Source of the DNA: DATAEY01 sp045805565
Lineage (GTDB): Bacteria; Actinomycetota; Thermoleophilia; Solirubrobacterales; Solirubrobacteraceae
Assembly (NCBI GenBank): GCA_045805565.1
Contig: JBJMKZ010000047.1
Span: forward strand, 1-64,000
Reading direction: 5' to 3'
DNA length: 64,000 nt
Position 1 is the stretch's first letter. Every line of letters begins with the position of its first letter. A model generated the notes under the pieces. That model saw only the letters and a program-made list of their open reading frames with translations. It was not told the DNA's origin and ran no database searches. Shown here piece after piece: positions 15,016 to 23,558 of this stretch. Position numbers and translations under genes: made by a program.

Positions 15016-16518
15016 ATGAAGGTACTGATCGCCCTCGACCACAGCGGCTTCTTCCGCCACTTCGACACGGTGGCCGCCCACCTGTGCGAACAGGGCCACC
15101 GGGTCGCGGTTACGACCCGGCTCGGGCCCCGGGGCGGTGAGGAGTACCTGCGGGACCTGCTGGAGCCGCTGGTCCAGGGCCCCAACGGCTCCTACGACCT
15201 CGACCTGCTCAAGCGAAGCGACTCGCTGCGCGACCGGCTGCGGACCACCCGTGAGGTCATGGACTACGCGATCTACTTCCGCCGCCAGCACAACTCGCCC
15301 CTGCTCGCCGAGCGCCGCGAGGAGCGCTGCCCTCCGGTCGCCCGCCGGCTGGTGAGCACCCGCACCGGACGCTCGCTGGTCTCCCGCGACGGCCTGCTGC
15401 GGCTCTACCGCCGCTGGCAGGCGCGGGTCCCGGCCGATCCGGCGATAGTCGATCGGGTGGCGGCGGCGGCGCCCGATGTGCTGGTGGCGTGTCCGTTCAT
15501 ATCCCCGCTGTGCTGGGACTTCGAGTACCTTCGGGCCGCGCAGAAGCTCGGGATTCCGACGGTGGCCGCGGTGGCCAGCTGGGACAACCTGTCCACCAAG
15601 GGCACGTTCCATCTCATGCCCGACTCGATCCTCGTGTGGAACCGGAGCCTGGCCGACGAGGCGGCGGCGATCCACGCCGTGCCGCGAGACCGGCTGGCGC
15701 TAACCGGCGGGCCGAAGTTCGACCCCTACTTCGGGCTGGAGCCCTCGCTCTCCCGTGAGCGCTTCTGCGCCCAGGTGGGGATCGACCCCGAGCGGCCGTA
15801 TCTCCTCCATCTCGGCTCGTCGGAGAAGGTGGCGGGTGACGAGACCGCGTTCGCGCGCGACCTCGCCGATGCGCTGCGCGCGAATCCCCGCACGGCCGGC
15901 GTGCAGGTGATGGTCCGTCCCCATCCGGTCAACGGTCCCATCTGGAGGGGCTTCCACCATGACGGCGTCGTCGTCTACCCGCCCGTCGGCGCCCGACCCG
16001 ACGTCGACGGCGCCCGCGAGGACTACTTCCACTCGCTGCGCTACGCCGTGGCGGCGCTGGGCGTCAACACCAGCGCGTTCCTCGAGGCGGCGATCGCGGA
16101 CCTCCCCTGCCTGAGCGTGGTCAGCGATCGCCATCGCGAGGGCCAGGTCGACCGGGGGCACTTCCAGCACCTGCTGGCGGGGCGGTTCATCGAGACCGTC
16201 CAGGACCTGGAGACGGCCGCGGAGGCGGTGGCCGAGCTCATGGAAGGCGAGGATCCCCGTCGCGAGCGGCGACGGACCTTCGTCGCGGACTTCGTACGCC
16301 CCCCCGGCATCGAGCGCCCGGCGGGCGAGGCGACGGCGGAGGCGATCCTGGCCGCCGCCGCGGCGGGGCCCAGGGGACCCGAGCCGGTGGTGGGCGGGCG
16401 CCGGCGCCGGCGTGAGCAGGCCGGCGCGTCGGCCCCGGGGGCGCTGGAGCCGGCGGTCGAGCCGCAGGCGCCGCCGGTGCTGGTCGAGGCTCGCACCGCC
16501 GCCGCCCGCCGCCGCTAG
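15016..16518 (+). CDS. GT-B-fold glycosyltransferase-like protein (WDN-TKG paralogue family)
   Basis: A 500-residue protein resembling CDP-glycerol glycerophosphotransferase/UDP-GlcNAc-2-epimerase-like GT-B enzymes. Family marks shared with the proteins at 38758 and 41095 are ALDHSGFFRHFDTVAAHL at the N-terminus, YFRRQHNSP, VLVACPF, ASWDNLSTKGTFHL, VPRDRLALTGGPKFDPYF, GSSEKVAGDETAFARDL, VRPHPVNGPIW and a nucleotide-site-like GVNTSAFLEAAIADLPCLSVVSDRH. The last 60 residues are Arg/Ala/Pro-rich. ATG 15016 follows a TATCAT box, and the in-frame codons upstream (to 14617) are shadow. Its stop shares the tetramer CTAG with the convergent gene. Donor and acceptor are unknown. Confidence 0.68.
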   Translation: MKVLIALDHSGFFRHFDTVAAHLCEQGHRVAVTTRLGPRGGEEYLRDLLEPLVQGPNGSYDLDLLKRSDSLRDRLRTTREVMDYAIYFRRQHNSPLLAERREERCPPVARRLVSTRTGRSLVSRDGLLRLYRRWQARVPADPAIVDRVAAAAPDVLVACPFISPLCWDFEYLRAAQKLGIPTVAAVASWDNLSTKGTFHLMPDSILVWNRSLADEAAAIHAVPRDRLALTGGPKFDPYFGLEPSLSRERFCAQVGIDPERPYLLHLGSSEKVAGDETAFARDLADALRANPRTAGVQVMVRPHPVNGPIWRGFHHDGVVVYPPVGARPDVDGAREDYFHSLRYAVAALGVNTSAFLEAAIADLPCLSVVSDRHREGQVDRGHFQHLLAGRFIETVQDLETAAEAVAELMEGEDPRRERRRTFVADFVRPPGIERPAGEATAEAILAAAAAGPRGPEPVVGGRRRRREQAGASAPGALEPAVEPQAPPVLVEARTAAARRR

Positions 16519-18338
16519 CGCTCCGAGCCGACGCCGGCCCGCTCCGACGCGGGCGGTCGCCCGTCGGCGGCGCCCGCCGGCGGCTCGACCCTGGCGTGGT
16601 CGACGCCGTCGCCGCGGGTGTCCCGGCGCGAGCCGGGTGCGGGCGCGGAGGCGGCGCGCCCGAGCCCCGCCACCAGCCGCCGCCGGGTCCTGCGCATCCG
16701 CTTGCGGGCGGCCCTGAGAGCTCGCCTCCCCTGCCGACGGCGGCGGCGGCGCCAGCGGCGGGCCTCCTTGACGATGGCGGCAAGCCGCTCCAGGCGCTGT
16801 TGGTTGCGCCTGGCCCAGGTGGCGAGCGCGGCCAGCGGCCGTATCGCCACCACCAGCCCCGGCCGCGCCGGCTGCACTCGCACCGGTTGGGGCGCCGCCG
16901 CGAGCTGTTCCTCCACCGCCTCGACCAGGATCGGGGTCGCCGGTTGCTCGAGGCCACGGGGCCGCACGAAGCGGGTGAGGAACCCGTCACGTTCGTCCTC
17001 CCGCCAGTTGCGCAGGGTGGCGGACATCTGCTCGAAGTGCTCGTCGAACGTGCGCGCAGCGATCAGCGGCCCGCCGTTCTCGCTCTTGAGGTAGTGGAAG
17101 TGGAGCGTCCCCTCCTGGCCCCACTCGAACTCCGGCAGCAGCACCGTGAACACCGGGCGGCGGACGATCGCGCTCTCGATCAGCCCGCTCGTGTTGAGGC
17201 CGACGACGCCCATGCAGTGGTACATCGAGTCGAAGTAGTCGGCCTTGGCCTGGGCGCTGGTGGTACTGGCGCCGGTCGGCGGCCACACCGTGACCCCCGA
17301 CTCGCTGTCCAGCTCGCTCTTTCGCCAACTGTGCCCGCTCTTGGGGTGGGGACGGACGAGCACGCCGGCGTCCGCAAGCCGCGGGTCGCCGCACGACCGC
17401 AGCTCGCGGATCCAGCGCGCCACGAACGGAGGCTCCCGCTTGGCCACGAACCTCGAGGAGCACAGGTAGAGCAGGAACGGACGGTCCGCCGGGAGCCCGC
17501 AGCGCTCGCGGAACTCCGCGGGGCGGGTGCTCGGCCGGCGTCCGAACCACTGGTCGAAGGTGTGAGCGCCGCTGACCACGACGCTCTCGCGCGGTACCCG
17601 GTGCAGCTCGACCGCCTCCTTGAGCTGGTCGCCGTTCCACACGTAGACGCGGTCGGGCAGGGCGCGGATCAGTCCCTTGTTGGTGAGGTTGTCCCAGCTC
17701 GCGACGCACAGCCCGGAGCGCAGGCCCATCGCGGCCGCGGCACGCACGTAGTCCTCCTGGGTGGGCTCCGACACCAGGGGCGTGACCAGGACCAGATCAG
17801 GACGCCGCTCGCGGATGAACTCGATGATGCTGGCGCTCTCGGGCACCGCGCGATCGATCCGGTGCAGCAGGCGGCTCAGCAGCGCGATCCCGCGCGGCCC
17901 GCGCAGCAGCGGCAGCCGCGTGATGCCCACCACCAGGTCCGGCGCCTGCCATTCCCGGCGAGCGCGCAGCTTGGGGGCCTTGGCGTACAGCGGAGACAGG
18001 TACCGCAGATAGTCGATGCTGCGGCGCAGCGCGCTCACCAGGGCGACCCAGGCGTCGTCGCGCCTCGCTGCGCGCCCGACCGTGACGGTCTCGTGCTCCT
18101 GGGCCAGGCGAGCTGCCAGCTTGGCCGAGCGCTTGGCCGTGACGTGCTCGTCCATCACCTGGAAGGCGATGTGAACGTGGTGCCCGCGCTCGGCCAGCAG
18201 CCTGATCATCGACTCGAACTGGCGGACGTACCGGTGGTGGTACATCACGAACAGCATCCGGCTGGCGCTCTCGGGCGCGGGCGCGCGCGGCTGCGCCCGA
18301 GCCGTCGACGTCGGCGGGGATGGAGTCGGTGAGCCCAT
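16515..18338 (-). CDS. GT-B-fold glycosyltransferase-like protein, divergent member with basic tail
   Basis: A 607-residue relative of the WDN-KG paralogues: MLFVMYHHRYVRQFESMIRLL near residue 29, ASWDNLTNKGLIRALPDRVYVW, VPRESVVVSGAHTFDQWFG, YLCSSRFVAKREPPFVARW, VRPHPKSGHSW and GLNTSGLIESAIVRRPVFTV. All key motifs are kept. The last 130 residues are very rich in Arg (a basic, RRxR-repeated helix), which could bind an anionic polymer or membrane. ATG 18338 is chosen over TTG 18380, which lies inside the upstream gene. It follows the sulfotransferase at 18352 by 13 bases, so the two probably share a transcript. The stop overlaps the plus gene within CTAG. Confidence 0.66.
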   Translation of the reverse strand: MGSPTPSPPTSTARAQPRAPAPESASRMLFVMYHHRYVRQFESMIRLLAERGHHVHIAFQVMDEHVTAKRSAKLAARLAQEHETVTVGRAARRDDAWVALVSALRRSIDYLRYLSPLYAKAPKLRARREWQAPDLVVGITRLPLLRGPRGIALLSRLLHRIDRAVPESASIIEFIRERRPDLVLVTPLVSEPTQEDYVRAAAAMGLRSGLCVASWDNLTNKGLIRALPDRVYVWNGDQLKEAVELHRVPRESVVVSGAHTFDQWFGRRPSTRPAEFRERCGLPADRPFLLYLCSSRFVAKREPPFVARWIRELRSCGDPRLADAGVLVRPHPKSGHSWRKSELDSESGVTVWPPTGASTTSAQAKADYFDSMYHCMGVVGLNTSGLIESAIVRRPVFTVLLPEFEWGQEGTLHFHYLKSENGGPLIAARTFDEHFEQMSATLRNWREDERDGFLTRFVRPRGLEQPATPILVEAVEEQLAAAPQPVRVQPARPGLVVAIRPLAALATWARRNQQRLERLAAIVKEARRWRRRRRRQGRRALRAARKRMRRTRRRLVAGLGRAASAPAPGSRRDTRGDGVDHARVEPPAGAADGRPPASERAGVGSER

Positions 18339-18351
18339 GGTGCCGTCCGGC

Positions 18352-19113
18352 CTAGCCAGGATCGGCGCAACGGTAGCCAAAGCGCCCGAGGGCCTCGCCC
18401 CCGACGCTGACCAGCCGCGCGATCTCGTCGGCAGGCCGCTGCCTCCAGCGGCCCAGGGTAGCGGGCGGCACGACCTCGGCCACCGCCTCCGCCGTGCCGC
18501 CTTCGGCGCCGATGAACTCGAACAGGCGCCGGACGGTCTCCTCGGGCCGCTCGCACAGATCCTCGAGCCTCACCCGCAGGTAGCGCCGGCCGAGATTGGC
18601 CTCGCCATAGTCCGCCGCCGCCGTGTTTACGCGACTCCACCAGAGCATCGCCCGCTCCGGGCGGGGGAGGCTCATCCCGGTGCCCAGCACGGCCTCGCCG
18701 TGACGACGGATCTGGTTGTCGGTCGCCGAGTAGGCCATGTCCAGCCCGCTGCGCACGACGTGAAGGAAGCGCATCTGGACGAAGCGCTCGTGCCAGAAGG
18801 GCAGCATCAGCAGGCTGCGCGGGTTCTTGACCCCCCACGGCTGGTCCGGGCCGGACAAGCCGTCCAGGTGCTCGGCGACCAGCTCGGCCAGCCGCTGCGA
18901 GAGCTCGGCCCTGCGGCGGGAATCGAGGCGGCCGTCGGCCGCCAGGTACTCGCTGGCGAACTCGCCGTAGAACCTCGACACCGGCACCGAGTCCTCCTGG
19001 GCGTCGACGTGCTCGCCCATGAACACCCCGGCGCGCCGGGCGATCCGGCTGAACACCCGCGTCCCGGAGCCTCCCACCGCCCCTATCACCAGCGGATCCA
19101 CCCTGGCCTGCAT
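18352..19113 (-). CDS. sulfotransferase family protein
   Basis: A 253-residue sulfotransferase-fold protein. The P-loop is VIGAVGGSGTRVFSRIARR near residue 8, and the 3'-phosphate site is FLHVVRSGLDMAYSATDNQ. WGVKNPRSLLMLPF is the acceptor-side loop. I chose ATG 19113 because it puts the P-loop right at the N-terminus as usual. The in-frame codon at 19203 would overlap the divergent sulfotransferase promoter area. It probably forms a two-gene unit with the glycosyltransferase-like gene at 16515. The acceptor is unknown. Confidence 0.78.
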   Translation of the reverse strand: MQARVDPLVIGAVGGSGTRVFSRIARRAGVFMGEHVDAQEDSVPVSRFYGEFASEYLAADGRLDSRRRAELSQRLAELVAEHLDGLSGPDQPWGVKNPRSLLMLPFWHERFVQMRFLHVVRSGLDMAYSATDNQIRRHGEAVLGTGMSLPRPERAMLWWSRVNTAAADYGEANLGRRYLRVRLEDLCERPEETVRRLFEFIGAEGGTAEAVAEVVPPATLGRWRQRPADEIARLVSVGGEALGRFGYRCADPG

Positions 19114-19172
19114 CGGCGGCAATCCATAGCAGGCGGGGCGCGCCTTCCCGTTTGCCAGACTGGCTGGCGCCG

Positions 19173-20111
19173 ATGCGGCTGCTGAGTCGATCCCGCCGGG
19201 CACGCGGCGGGCGCGCGGGGGGCGCCCGCGGCCGCCCTCCCGCTCCGTTCATCGTGGGCGTCTCCCGGTCCGGCACGACATCGCTGCGCCTCGCGCTGGA
19301 CGCACATTGCAGGCTGGCCATCCCGCCCGAGACGCATTTCGTGCCGGAGCTCGTCGAGGCCTACCAGGCGCAGGGCGCCGAGCGCGACCGGGTGGTGGAG
19401 CTGCTCGCCGGCGAGCCCCACTGGCCGCTGTTCGGGCTCGATCCCGGCGCGCTGAGAGACCGCCTTCCGGCCGCCGGGACGGTCAAGGCCAGGGCCGCGC
19501 TGCGGGCTTTCTACGGCGCCTATGCGGAGGCCCGCGGCAAGCCTCGCTGGGGCGATGAGACCCCCGGCTACCTGCACAGCATGCGCCTGATCGCCCGGGG
19601 TCTGCCCGAGGCGCGGTTCATCCACGTCATCCGCGACGTCCGCGACGTGACGCTCTCCATGGTCGAGGCAGGGCAGATCAAGCCCGACGTCTTGGATACC
19701 GCGGCGCGCCACTGGGCCTGGCAGGTGGGCAAGGCGCGCTCCGACTCGGCCCGCCTCGACCACTACGTGGAGATCCGCTACGAGGAGCTGACCCGCGACG
19801 CGGAGGCGACCCTGCGCCGGGTCTGCGAGTTCGTCGAGCTTCCATGGGACCCGGCGACGTTCGACGCGCTGCGCGCCGCCGGCGAACGCTCGGCGTCCGG
19901 CGCCCGGGAGCCCGGGCCGGCGGGTACCCGCCCCGCGCTCACCGAGCCCGCCGGTCGGTGGCGCGCCGAGATGGGCACGACCGACCGGGCCACCTGCGAG
20001 GCGGTGGCGGGCGGTTTGCTGGCCGAGCTCGGCTACGAGATCGGCGCGCCATCCGCGACGCTGGACGGGATCTTGCAGGGGCGCGGAACGAAGCCGGCCG
20101 GCGATGGCTAG
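19173..20111 (+). CDS. sulfotransferase family protein
   Basis: A 312-residue sulfotransferase. The 5'-phosphosulfate loop is FIVGVSRSGTTSLRLALD near residue 27. WGDETPGYLHSM is the acceptor loop, FIHVIRDVRDVTLSMVEA the 3'-phosphate site, and YVEIRYEELTRDAEATLRRV the usual post-site helix. ATG 19173 is preferred to 19152. A CAGACT sequence ten bases upstream is a poor -10. It is divergent from the sulfotransferase at 18352 and lies just before the NeuB operon, whose -10 box overlaps this gene's stop codon. It may sulfate the same glycan the NeuB product enters (inference from position). Confidence 0.84.
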   Translation: MRLLSRSRRARGGRAGGARGRPPAPFIVGVSRSGTTSLRLALDAHCRLAIPPETHFVPELVEAYQAQGAERDRVVELLAGEPHWPLFGLDPGALRDRLPAAGTVKARAALRAFYGAYAEARGKPRWGDETPGYLHSMRLIARGLPEARFIHVIRDVRDVTLSMVEAGQIKPDVLDTAARHWAWQVGKARSDSARLDHYVEIRYEELTRDAEATLRRVCEFVELPWDPATFDALRAAGERSASGAREPGPAGTRPALTEPAGRWRAEMGTTDRATCEAVAGGLLAELGYEIGAPSATLDGILQGRGTKPAGDG

Positions 20112-20114
20112 CAT
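20109..20114 (+). promoter_or_regulatory. -10-like box TAGCAT overlapping the upstream stop codon, leaderless neuB start
   Basis: TAGCAT lies 10 bases before ATG 20125. Its first three bases are the TAG stop of the preceding sulfotransferase (20109-20111). The box and spacing are identical to those at 38742. Confidence 0.5.
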
Positions 20115-20124
20115 TCTGCGACCC

Positions 20125-21231
20125 ATGCCCGTGAACGCCCGCACCCTGACCATCGACGGCTTCGAGATCAGCGACGCCAGCGACTCCTACGTGATCGCCG
20201 AGATCGGACACAACCACCAGGGGTCGGTGGAGCAGGCCAAGGCCATGTTCGACCGCGCCAAGGAGTGCGGCGCGCACGCGGTCAAGACGCAGAAGCGCGA
20301 CAACCGCGCTCTCTACACCGAGGAGTTCTTCAACAAGCCCTACGACAACGAGAACTCGTTCGGGCCGACCTACGGCCTGCACCGAGAGGCGCTCGAGTTC
20401 GACCGCGCCGAGTACGAGGAGCTGCGCGACTACGCGCGGGAGATCGGCATCACCTTCTTCGCCACCGCCTTTGACCACCCCAGCGCCGACTTCCTGGCCG
20501 ACCTGGACATGCCGGCCTACAAGATCGCCTCGGCCGATATCCAGAACCTGCCGCTGCTGCGCCACGTGGCCGAGATCGGCAAGCCCATGATCGTCTCCAG
20601 CGGCGGTGCCAACCTGGAGGACGTGCGTCGCGCGGTGGACACCATCGTGCCCATCAACGACCAGGTCGGCCTGCTTCAGTGCACCGCCGAGTACCCGGCC
20701 AACTGGGACGAGCTCGACCTCAAGGTGATCCAGACCTACCGGGACATGTTCTCGGGGATCGTGATCGGGCTGTCTTCGCACGACAACGGGATCGCCATGC
20801 CGGTGGCCGCCTACGTGCTGGGCGCCCGCATCGTGGAGAAGCACTTCACCCTGGATCGCGCCATGAAGGGGACGGACCACCGCTTCTCGCTCGAGCCCCA
20901 GGGGCTGCGCAAGCTGGTCCGCGACCTGAGGCGCACGCGCCTCGCCCTCGGCGACGGCATCAAGAAGCCATACTCCGCCGAGACGGATCCCATCACCAAG
21001 ATGGGCAAGACGCTGGTGGCCGCCAGCGACCTCCCGGCCGGCCACCGCCTGCGCGACGAGGACATCGCCGCCAAGTCGCCCGGCGGCGGCCTTCCCCCCT
21101 ACGAGTTCGAACGGCTGGTGGGCCGGATCCTCAACCACCCGGTCACCCGCGACATGCCGATCACGTTCGAGCTGCTGGAGGAGGAGGTCCCGGAGGACGT
21201 CGCCGCGGGCGTCGGCAGCCGCCCCGAGTGA
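20125..21231 (+). CDS. neuB: NeuB-family (N-acetylneuraminate synthase-type) PEP-condensing enzyme
   Basis: A 368-residue NeuB-type synthase joining phosphoenolpyruvate to a sugar to give a nonulosonic-type acid. The barrel motifs are VIAEIGHNHQGSVEQAKAM near residue 20, VKTQKRDNRALYTEEF, FFATAFDHPSADFL, YKIASADIQNLPLL, KPMIVSSGGA, QCTAEYPA and IVEKHFTLDRAMKGTDHRFS. A C-terminal SAF/antifreeze-like domain follows (LVAASDLPAGHRLRDEDI). ATG 20125 is set by the TAGCAT box. It leads a four-gene run and overlaps the SDR by GTGA. The exact sugar (neuraminate, legionaminate, Kdn or other) cannot be read from sequence. NeuC- and NeuD-like partners are absent. Confidence 0.88.
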   Translation: MPVNARTLTIDGFEISDASDSYVIAEIGHNHQGSVEQAKAMFDRAKECGAHAVKTQKRDNRALYTEEFFNKPYDNENSFGPTYGLHREALEFDRAEYEELRDYAREIGITFFATAFDHPSADFLADLDMPAYKIASADIQNLPLLRHVAEIGKPMIVSSGGANLEDVRRAVDTIVPINDQVGLLQCTAEYPANWDELDLKVIQTYRDMFSGIVIGLSSHDNGIAMPVAAYVLGARIVEKHFTLDRAMKGTDHRFSLEPQGLRKLVRDLRRTRLALGDGIKKPYSAETDPITKMGKTLVAASDLPAGHRLRDEDIAAKSPGGGLPPYEFERLVGRILNHPVTRDMPITFELLEEEVPEDVAAGVGSRPE

Positions 21232-22040
21232 CCGACGCGACGGCGCGGGCCCAGGCGCGGCCGGGGCCGGCGCAGATGCGCCTCGACGGCCGCGTGGCGC
21301 TCGTCACCGGCGCCGCCGGGAAGCTGGGGCCGGTCTGGTGCGCGGCGCTGGCCCAGGCCGGGGCCACGGTGATCGGGCTCGACCTGGCCGCGGGCTCGCC
21401 GCCCGACGACGTCGAGCGCCTGCTCCAGGCCGACGTCACCGACCGCGGCTCCCTGCGCCGGGCGAGAGAGGCCCTCACCGCCGAGCTGGGCGCTCCCAGC
21501 GTGCTGGTCAACGGCGCCGGGATCGACCAGCCCCCCGACGCCGCGGCCCGCACCTACCGCGTCGAGGACATTCCCGCCGACCAGTTCCGCGCCACCCTGG
21601 ACGTGAACCTGGTCGGCACCTTCCAGGCCATCCAGGTGTTCGGCGCGGCGATGCGGGACGCCGGCGGGGGCTCGATCGTCAACGTCGGCTCGCTGTACGC
21701 CTCGCTGGCGCCGCGGCCGGAGCTCTACGACCACCTGGAGGCCGACCCGCCGTTCCTCAAGCCCCCCGCGTACGGCGCCTCCAAGGCGGGCGTGATCAGC
21801 CTGACGCGCTACTTCGCCCGGCTGTGGGGACCGCATGGCGTGCGCGTCAACGCGCTGTCTCCGGGCGGAGTGCGCGGCGGCCAGGACCCCGAGTTCACCG
21901 CCAAGTACTGTGAGCATGTTCCGCTGGGTCGCATGGCCGAGCCCGACGACCTGGCTGCCCCGCTGGTGTTCCTGGCCTCGGACGCCTCCCGCTACGTCAC
22001 GGGCCAGGAGCTGAGAGTCGACGGAGGATTCGCCGTATGA
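21228..22040 (+). CDS. short-chain dehydrogenase/reductase
   Basis: A 270-residue classical SDR using NAD(P)H. Visible parts are the LVTGAAGKLGPVW Rossmann motif, LVNGAGIDQ, the catalytic Ser in IVNVGSLYAS, YGASKAGVISL (YxxxK) and LSPGGVRGG. GTG 21228 overlaps the neuB stop (GTGA) and is preferred for coupling. ATG 21276, right at MRLDGRVALVTG, is a good alternative and would remove a 16-residue disordered head. It overlaps the aldehyde dehydrogenase by ATGA. By position it could reduce or oxidise a sugar intermediate of the NeuB pathway. The substrate is unknown. Confidence 0.87.
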   Translation: MTDATARAQARPGPAQMRLDGRVALVTGAAGKLGPVWCAALAQAGATVIGLDLAAGSPPDDVERLLQADVTDRGSLRRAREALTAELGAPSVLVNGAGIDQPPDAAARTYRVEDIPADQFRATLDVNLVGTFQAIQVFGAAMRDAGGGSIVNVGSLYASLAPRPELYDHLEADPPFLKPPAYGASKAGVISLTRYFARLWGPHGVRVNALSPGGVRGGQDPEFTAKYCEHVPLGRMAEPDDLAAPLVFLASDASRYVTGQELRVDGGFAV

Positions 22041-23515
22041 GCATCACCGCCCCCACCACCACCGTGACCGTCGGCAACGTGATCGACGGCGAGGAGCGCG
22101 GCGCGCACAGCGGCGCCAGCTTCGAGAAGCGCAACCCCGCCACCGGCGAGGTCCGCAGCCTGGTGGCCCGATCCGACCGCCGTGACGTGGAGGCCGCGGT
22201 GACGGCGGCAGCCGCCGCGCAGCCCGGATGGGCGGCGCGCACGGTTGCCGAGCGCGGACTGGTGCTGCGCCGCATCGCCCAGCTCATGGAGCGCGACGCC
22301 GACGCCATCGCCGAGATCGTGACCGGCGAGACCGGCAAGTCACCGTCCGACGCCCTGGGCGAGACCGGCGCGGCGATCGAGATGGGCCACTTCGTAGCCG
22401 GCGAGGGGCGCCGGTTCTACGGGCGCACGACCACCAGCGCCGTGCCCAACCGCCAGGCGATGACGGTCCGCCAGCCGCTCGGAGTGGCGGGGCTGATCAT
22501 CGCCGCCAACACGCCGATCGCCAACGTCGCCTGGAAGGTCTTCCCCGCCCTGCTGTGCGGCAACGGGGCGGTGCTCAAGGCGTCCGAGGACACGCCGGAG
22601 ACCGCGCTCGCCTTCGCCCGCCTGGCCGCCGAGGCCGGCCTGCCGGCCGGAGCCCTCAACGTGGTCCAGGGGTACGGGGAGGAGGCCGGGCAGCCGCTGG
22701 TCGAGGATCCCCGGGTGGACGTGGTGTCGTTCACCGGCTCGACCGCCGTGGGGCGGTTGATCAACCGGGTGGCCGGCGAGCGCCTGGCCAAGGTCTGCCT
22801 GGAGCTGGGCGGGAAGAACCCGCTCATCGTGTGCGACGACGCCGACCTCGAGAAGGCGGCCGAGGCCGCCGCCCTGTCGGCGTTCTCGAACGCCGGCCAG
22901 CGCTGCGCCGCCGGCAGCCGGATCCTGGTGTTCGACTCCGTCTACGAGCGGTTCGTGGAGCTGTTGCGCGACCGCGCGGGCGCCCAGCGGGTGGGCCCCG
23001 CGGACGAACACGACTTCGGTCCGGTGATCAACGAGGGCCAGCTCGAGCAGATGCTGGCGGCGATCGGGCGCGCCCGCGAGTCGGGGGCCCGGGTGCTGTG
23101 CGGCGGCGAGCGGCTCACCGGAGCCGAGCACGCCGGCGGCTACTACATCTCCCCCACGCTGGTCGAGGACGCCGACCTCGATGCGGAGATCGCCTGCACC
23201 GAGCTGTTCGGGCCGATCGCCACCCTCCACCGGGTGCGCGACTTCGAGGAGGCGCTGGCCGCGGCGCAGCGTTCGCCGTATGGCCTCACCGCGGCCATCT
23301 GGACCGGCAGCGTGCATCGCGCTCAGGAGTTCGTCGCCCGCATCCGCAGCGGGGTCGCATCGGTCAACGGCCCCACCTACGGGTCGGAGCCGCACATGCC
23401 GTTCGGCGGCGAGCGGGACTCGGGGACCGGTTGGCGCGAGGCCGGGACCGAGGCGCTGGATGTCTACTCGGACTGGAAGACGGTCTACGTAAACCACGAT
23501 CCGGCGCGCGCCTGA
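22037..23515 (+). CDS. NAD(P)-dependent aldehyde dehydrogenase family protein
   Basis: A 492-residue aldehyde dehydrogenase. Catalytic Cys is in NAGQRCAAGSRILVF, the general-base Glu in LELGGKNPLIVCDD, and the cofactor-binding VSFTGSTAVGRLI and oxyanion-region AANTPIANVAWKVFPALLCG are present. TELFGPIATLHRV and MPFGGERDSGTGWREAG complete the family pattern. Length is normal. It is coupled to the SDR by ATGA. An alcohol-to-aldehyde-to-acid sequence with the SDR is plausible, which would add a carboxylate to a sugar or recycle a by-product. The substrate is not predictable. Confidence 0.9.
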   Translation: MSITAPTTTVTVGNVIDGEERGAHSGASFEKRNPATGEVRSLVARSDRRDVEAAVTAAAAAQPGWAARTVAERGLVLRRIAQLMERDADAIAEIVTGETGKSPSDALGETGAAIEMGHFVAGEGRRFYGRTTTSAVPNRQAMTVRQPLGVAGLIIAANTPIANVAWKVFPALLCGNGAVLKASEDTPETALAFARLAAEAGLPAGALNVVQGYGEEAGQPLVEDPRVDVVSFTGSTAVGRLINRVAGERLAKVCLELGGKNPLIVCDDADLEKAAEAAALSAFSNAGQRCAAGSRILVFDSVYERFVELLRDRAGAQRVGPADEHDFGPVINEGQLEQMLAAIGRARESGARVLCGGERLTGAEHAGGYYISPTLVEDADLDAEIACTELFGPIATLHRVRDFEEALAAAQRSPYGLTAAIWTGSVHRAQEFVARIRSGVASVNGPTYGSEPHMPFGGERDSGTGWREAGTEALDVYSDWKTVYVNHDPARA

Positions 23516-23558
23516 GCCGGATGCCGGCGGCTGCCGGAGCGGGCGCCCCGACCCGGGC

